From assembly GCA_021234155.1 (NCBI GenBank), contig JAJEKV010000333.1, forward strand, positions 1 to 64,000: a stretch of DNA of 64,000 bases, in the 5' to 3' direction. A program made the translations under genes and the position numbers. The notes beneath the pieces are model-generated. The model ran no database searches. It saw nothing but the letters and a program-made list of their open reading frames with translations, and was not told where the DNA came from. Positions 59,270 to 64,000 of this stretch are shown here, in pieces; the first letter of the stretch is position 1, and every line of letters begins with the position of its first letter. Origin of the DNA: Isoetes taiwanensis. Taxonomy: Eukaryota; Streptophyta; Lycopodiopsida; Isoetales; Isoetaceae.

Positions 59270-61353
59270 GGTATATGGCTGATCATTTGAAGCAAATCAG
59301 TTGCAGTAGCCATTTTTAGAACTCCATCTACAGAAGATTTCAAAGCCTCTGCCAATGCTTGGTCCCACCCCTCTACATGGAAAGGTGCCTGATTTCAAAC
59401 ATTAACAATGTTAAAACTTGCAGTTACAAGAAATTGTATTAATATACAAATGTGATGGGCACCTTCTAAATATCCAATATCTCTGAAGTGAGCTTAGATA
59501 CATCATGCCATGCTCTATGAGCTGCTTGACCAATCTCAGAACGAAGTAGTGGCCATAACACATGCCTACCTAAAGATGTGTGCAACAAAACTCATGCAAA
59601 AGTTGGAACTACTTCTCTGGTTGAGCTTGCTGCAACTAATAAAACTCCCTTCACTTCCAGCTAGAAAAGGGAAGGCAGATCATTAATTCTACCGTGGAAA
59701 TGAGATAATATAAATCTAAATTTTACTGGTACCAAACCTGAGATGTGTTCCGTAATTCAGAAATCTTCGCAGCCGTCATCACAGCCAAAGGACCACCACT
59801 ATAGTCAACAAAAACAACAAAGCTTAAACCCAGCTTATGGCAAAAAGCCAGCAGTAAATCAACCTGTATAAAATGTGTGGGTGAGCAAACGTCTAACAGT
59901 ATGGGTTTGGAAGGCCCTTCCTCTCTGCCTATTTGGTGCGTGGCGTGAGCCCCCATCCGGGACAATCAAATGCCACAACGTTCAAACCTTTCAGGTTGCA
60001 AGAGGATTCATCACATGTCTCCAAGAGAACACGCCACCTCCGAAGCGATGTACAAGGACTACCCCTTCACAACTAAAATCGGAATTATTTCGCATTCCGG
60101 CAACTTGTTCTACCTTTCCTGGTTTCTGAAATGGCAGGTCTATCTCAAGTATGCTTTCAAATTTAGATCCAACCACATGATTATATATTCCTGGCCACCC
60201 ATTAAAATTAGGTGCACCAGTATCACTAAACGACTTGCTCAACAATGGGGTATAGATGGAATCCAGACTGGCTGAAGATGATGGTAATTTTTCCAATTTG
60301 CAAAGCTGATTCACATGGCCATGACTAGCAGCCACAAGCACTTGTCTCTGAGCATCATTAGCAACGTAAATCTTATAATGCAACATAATGCCCTTGCATT
60401 GCATAGAAAGACTATCTTCATTAGCATTGCTTGGAGCTACCAATTCTATTGTTGGACTTCCAGAAATAGGCAGATGGCAATGACTTTGAATGTTTCTAGT
60501 ATCCATTGGCACTAACTTTGCACACAAAGACCCGTGGATAGGAAAGAGTATGCATTAAGATCAAGAACATTAAGTTGAATATGTGGAAGAATGCAATGAT
60601 ATTTCTATTTCTTGCTACAAGGCTATAAAATATACCGCTTCCTCATCAGCGCAATAAAAAAACAGCTTGCGCCTTCCCTGGCAACTTGCTTTGTATGCCA
60701 CTACGAAATGTCCCAAGGCAAAAACCATAGATGACAAGAACAAAAGTGGTATTCCCCACATGTGCTTCAGATGTCTAGGGCTTGGATCAAATATATCAAC
60801 TGATTCAATTGTCAAAATGCCAAAAATGCACCCTTTAATGACAAGAATCGCCACAGAGGCCAGTCCACTGACTACAGTGGTTGCCAAATACGCACCATAG
60901 CAGAATCTAGGAATTCCACAGACAGCATATGCACCTGCAAAGAGTGTTAAGGTATGTGATTATTTCTCATCCTTTTTATCAGAAAGAAAAGAGGATGTGG
61001 AGTAGAACTTACAGATTATAATGAATGATCTGACTAAAGATAGTAGAGGGATATCAACAAGGGATGTCCTGAAGCTATAGGTGGTCCAGTCGATTTTAAA
61101 AGAGAAGCAAGAGGTGCAGCAAGTAAATGTAGAGACCAGCGTGCATGAAAGACCAACATCTGCAACCAGCATTGGAGTCGATAAGATGCTTAGCGAGCCT
61201 AGCAACCATGAAAAATATGGTCCTTCCCGCGCTTCTCAGACCTTCGAGGGTTCCTCGTTCGGAGCCTATATTTCCCCTGCAGATATGGATCCGACCTTTA
61301 TAAACTGGCTGAAAACAATGAATCAGATTTTCTTCAAGAAAATGCAGCACCAC
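59270..61353 (-). pseudogene. alpha/beta-hydrolase with N-terminal membrane segments, broken
   Basis: Minus-strand exons. About 61013-61353: 'GRTIFFMVARLA', then after a one-base shift 'SILSTPMLVADVG', 'DIPLLSLVRSFIIIC'. 60636-60934: 'AVCGIPRFCYGAYLATTVVS', 'MWGIPLLFLSSMVFALGHFV', membrane segments. About 59880-60527: 'EGVVLVHRFGGGVFSWRHVM' and, shifted, 'LNVVAFDCPGWGLTPRT'. 59749-59862: 'DLLLAFCHKLGLSFVVFV'. 59461-59660: 'VLLHTSLGRHVLWPLLRSEI'. 59270-59391: 'APFHVEGWDQALAEALK'. This is the plant membrane-anchored hydrolase family I recall as the Arabidopsis At1g80280/At1g15490 type. HGFGGG reads HRFGGG and GHDDGG reads VDYSGG. There are three frameshifts and an in-frame TAG (59466-59468) in 'LDI*K'. 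The C-terminal His region was not found. Confidence 0.82.
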
Positions 61354-62180
61354 CTAGCCGGCATCATGAATCAGGCGTACTGTTAGACAGAAAAATCAAC
61401 CTGCACTGGCATGGATATGGCAAGCTCAATTTGCCGGTTCGTCGGTTTGCATAGCGGTCACCCAACAACAGGGGCGACCGCCAGTTTACAGCCCATAGGG
61501 AGTTTAGAGCAGTTTACAGCATATTCCAGGTATCTACTAGCATATACCCAGAACATGCTAAAAACCCATATAAACAAGGGATTGCCCCCTAGGGGCAACC
61601 CAAAAAATCCTTCTTCAATTAAAAAGAGTAGGATAAAATTATTCTCTTCAAAAATTAGTAGGACAAAGTCCAATTTGTTACATTTTTTTTAGGACAACAT
61701 ATCCTACTCCTCATGTCAACAATATGTGGACATTAGCAAATTTTGCGGAGGCGTTGCTGACATGCTGGAACGCAAGCTAAATGGTCTTTCTTGAAACGTG
61801 AAAACGGGTTAGGTTAAATTCTGTGGGCAGTAAAATCTGATCTTCGATGCTGTTTGCCACGTGGCAATCATAGATTGGAGAACAAAGCAGAATTTAACCT
61901 AACCTCAGACCAAAAACCAAATCTATTTCCGTTTCCTCGAATCCTGGATCAGGAGTTGCAAATAAATATATTCGAAAACAAACTAGTATTGATCCCTGGA
62001 ATGCCGAAGGACCAGAATGGGACCAGAATGCCAAAGGAAGGACCAGAATGAACTAGCGCATGAAGAGTGCACCCAAAGTGATGGGCAGATATTTACATTG
62101 GTTGTACTCTGGAGTAAGAAGCCATGGAAGAATGCCTGGACTGTTTCAGCAGCATCGAAATGGAGCTAACGGTGGGTCGA
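61354..62180. promoter_or_regulatory. divergent intergenic region between hydrolase and maturase
   Basis: Separates the minus-strand hydrolase from the plus-strand maturase. It contains a near-palindrome TTGCCCCCTAGGGGCAA (61581-61597), the MITE at 61807-61904 with a G-box, and GACCAGAATG repeated at about 62011, 62021 and 62040. No other gene is recognised. Confidence 0.55.
61807..61904. mobile_element. 98-bp MITE with central palindromic G-box
   Basis: GGTTAGGTTAAATTCTG at the left and its exact reverse complement CAGAATTTAACCTAACC at the right form a 17-bp terminal inverted repeat. In the centre TGCCACGTGGCA (61855-61866) is a perfect 12-bp palindrome containing the G-box CACGTG, a bZIP/bHLH binding site. 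It lies about 280 bp upstream of the maturase start. Confidence 0.8.
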
Positions 62181-62181
62181 T

Positions 62182-64000
62182 ATGCTCTATCAAGGTAAGT
62201 TTGTGAAGTAGTAATGTGAAACTTATATAACATCTCTTCCTTGTTGCAGTAATATATAAGGGAATTTATGGTTGTTCAAGACCATTTTCAAGGAGTTATC
62301 AGGCTTTGCAAGAAATCCCTGTTTTACACACTGACCTTGAGGGACCAGCTTATGAAGTTGAGGCCATCGGCATGTCAATAAAGGAAAGAGTTCAGAGATC
62401 ATTAGTGGATGGAAAATACCAATATGTCGTACAAAGTGTTGTGGCAAATGCCGAAACATTACTTGCAGCGTATGATAATATTAAGGCAAGATTAAGTGGG
62501 TGGCCCTCAGATTTACCTGAGTCCCAGTCGAAGCCAGGATTGATAGCCTCCTGCCACATCCAAAACCCTGAAGCAGAGCCAGATGGGCACTTAGAAATTG
62601 AAGGGTTAGACAAGCAATGGTTCCAAGATTTGGCACATGAATTGGGAAGGGGAACATTTTCTGTAAGGAATAACTGCCAATTGTTCACATATTCTGAAAG
62701 CAAAATAAGCAAAGCAATGTCAGTTCCAAACTTGAGGCTTAAAATTGTTAAAGAGGCCGTACGAATGGTTCTGGAGCAGATTTATGAGCCCCAGTTCAGG
62801 AACTTTTCCTGTGGATTTAGGCCCCAAAAGGGTCGTCATGTTGCCTTGAAGGACATAAAGTCTAGGTGGACACCTACATCATGGTGGATCTGCTTTGAAA
62901 TACGTAAAGATTTTGATATTGACAATCTTGACATTTTACACCTGACACTGGAAGAGAACATTCAAGATGAATTGCTGCTGCAGCTGTTGCATGAGATGTT
63001 TCAAACTGGCACACTTCAGCTAGATATTGGTAAACTCTCACGAGGGTTTTATCAGGAAGACATACTTTCTCCAATGCTGATTAACATTTACTTTCATAAG
63101 CTTGATCAAGAGATTGACAGGCTCATCAAGAAAGTATTCATGCTCAATCCAAAATCTGTCCTCGATCAGCATGCTCCTGGGAAATTTGACATTGAAGCAG
63201 GCACAGAAGATGGAGTGTATCAAAATTTTGAAGTGAATCAAACTGACAGTCCAAGCATGACAGTAAAGAGGAAAAGAGGGGACAGACACTCGCAGCCTGT
63301 AGCTTTTAAATTGTATGCTTGTAGGTATGCAGATGAAGTGTTATTAGGTTTAGTAGGGTCTAAGGAATTAGCAGCATGTATAAAGCATGAAATTACTACC
63401 TTTTTGTGGTCAAACATGTCGATAGAAGTGGAACGATCCTTCCTTCGTGAACGGGCATCTGGAGTAGCTTGGTTTCTTGGCATTAAGCTTCAGTTTGTTC
63501 CTCCTTCTAAAGTTCCCGGTTATATGAGTCCTAAGGCTATAACTGCATTGCGAAAGGTTCAACATCGTATTAGAGCCCATGCAATCCAACGCAAGATACA
63601 TGAGGAAGCAGATCTTAGGAAGCTTGGTGGCAAATTGTTGCAGAGAATTTTTAAGAAAGCAAAAGATGAGGAATCGACAAACTTGGAAAGAAATGAGAAG
63701 GTAAATAGCATGCTCAAGGGGATAGCAAAAGATGTGGTCGAAGAATTCCTCAACACACAAGAAGAAAGGGATACACGTACCCTCATGTATGGTAAGTTCT
63801 ATCGCAGTGAAAGACTTCTTACCCCATGGGTCAGGAAGAAACTTCCTCAAGACCTTGTTGAAGCATATGACCGGTTTCAAGAAAAATTAAAGACATACCT
63901 GGTAGACCAATCTGGTGATGAGGTCCCCAATTTAAGTGAAGTGTCATGTGATGATGATGGTGAGGATGAGACTGCAATAACAGTTACTCCATTGCCTGAT
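62182..64000 (+). CDS. nuclear organellar group II intron maturase, 5' part
   Basis: The frame is open from about 62250 to the window end (more than 580 codons). It is a group II intron-type reverse transcriptase: 'YEPQFRNFSCGFRPQKGRHV' near residue 180 (family: Y-P-FS--SYGFRPGRS-H-AL), 'EIRKDFDIDNLDILHLTLEE' (family DIKGCFDNIDH), 'GFYQEDILSPMLINIYFHKL' (family GTPQGGVLSPLLANIYLHEL), 'YACRYADEVLLGLVGSKELA' (family YADD, here YADE) and 'VAWFLGIKLQFVPPSKVPG'. The altered catalytic sites suggest RNA splicing without polymerase activity, as in nMAT proteins that act in mitochondria. The proposed start is ATG 62182, joined across a small GT-AG intron (62195-62249): 'MLYQVIYKGIYGCSRPFSRS', a plausible presequence. 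The intron is only 55 bp, so the start is uncertain. Which nMAT it is cannot be told. Confidence 0.85.

Noticed and set aside
61081-61386. 101-codon plus-strand frame with protein-like composition
   Set aside because: The opposite strand carries the hydrolase first exon (DIPLLSLVRSFIII with a splice donor in phase with the next exon), so this frame is its shadow.

Overview
This is a window of a land-plant nuclear genome. The evidence is plant initiator-Met primer-binding sites (TGGTATCAGAGC) beside LTRs, Ty3/gypsy chromoviruses and Ty1/copia elements, GT-AG introns in gene remnants whose families are plant-type, a pentatricopeptide (PPR) relic and a nuclear organellar-maturase gene. There is no sign of bacterial operons, CRISPR or phage. 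About three quarters of the window is repeats. The organism cannot be named from the sequence alone.

Layout. 0-4 kb: the 3' part of a decayed Ty3 chromovirus with its LTR. 5.5-6.2 kb: a histone H3 retropseudogene with a poly(A) tail. 8.4-15.1 kb: a degenerate Ty1/copia element on the minus strand. Its right LTR is broken by two insertions, one of them a non-LTR retroposon with a (CTAT)n tail, and about 250 bp of host sequence is duplicated on both sides of the element. 15.4-19.9 kb: an acyl-protein thioesterase gene on the plus strand with its exon-intron structure kept but three single-base frameshifts.

21-52 kb: a nested repeat complex. Arrays of a 150-175 bp unit are built from a 16-bp core (TGTCCAGATAAACCAC) and occur in both orientations. 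One array is split by a minus-strand Ty3 element (23.85-42.87 kb). A second minus-strand Ty3 element with 1.6-kb LTRs (about 25.3-38.65 kb) lies inside the first, within its RNase H region. The inner element has an unusually long leader (33-37 kb) holding two gene-like cassettes. Each has a TATA box with palindromic hairpin modules upstream. One encodes a diverged, centromeric-type-looking histone H3 fold; the other was not recognised. This is the most unusual object in the window.

50.8-55.3 kb: small foldback elements, a three-unit tandem repeat, a SINE-like element, a 5'-truncated LINE and another retroposon tail. 58.5-61.4 kb (minus strand): a broken alpha/beta-hydrolase gene with N-terminal membrane segments, and a PPR relic beside it. 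62.2 kb to the end (plus strand): an uninterrupted reading frame for a group II intron-type reverse transcriptase/maturase (nMAT family), the best candidate for a working gene here. It is head to head with the hydrolase, and a 98-bp foldback element carrying a palindromic G-box lies between them.

Coordinates of exons and repeat edges were read by eye; element boundaries without clear termini are approximate.
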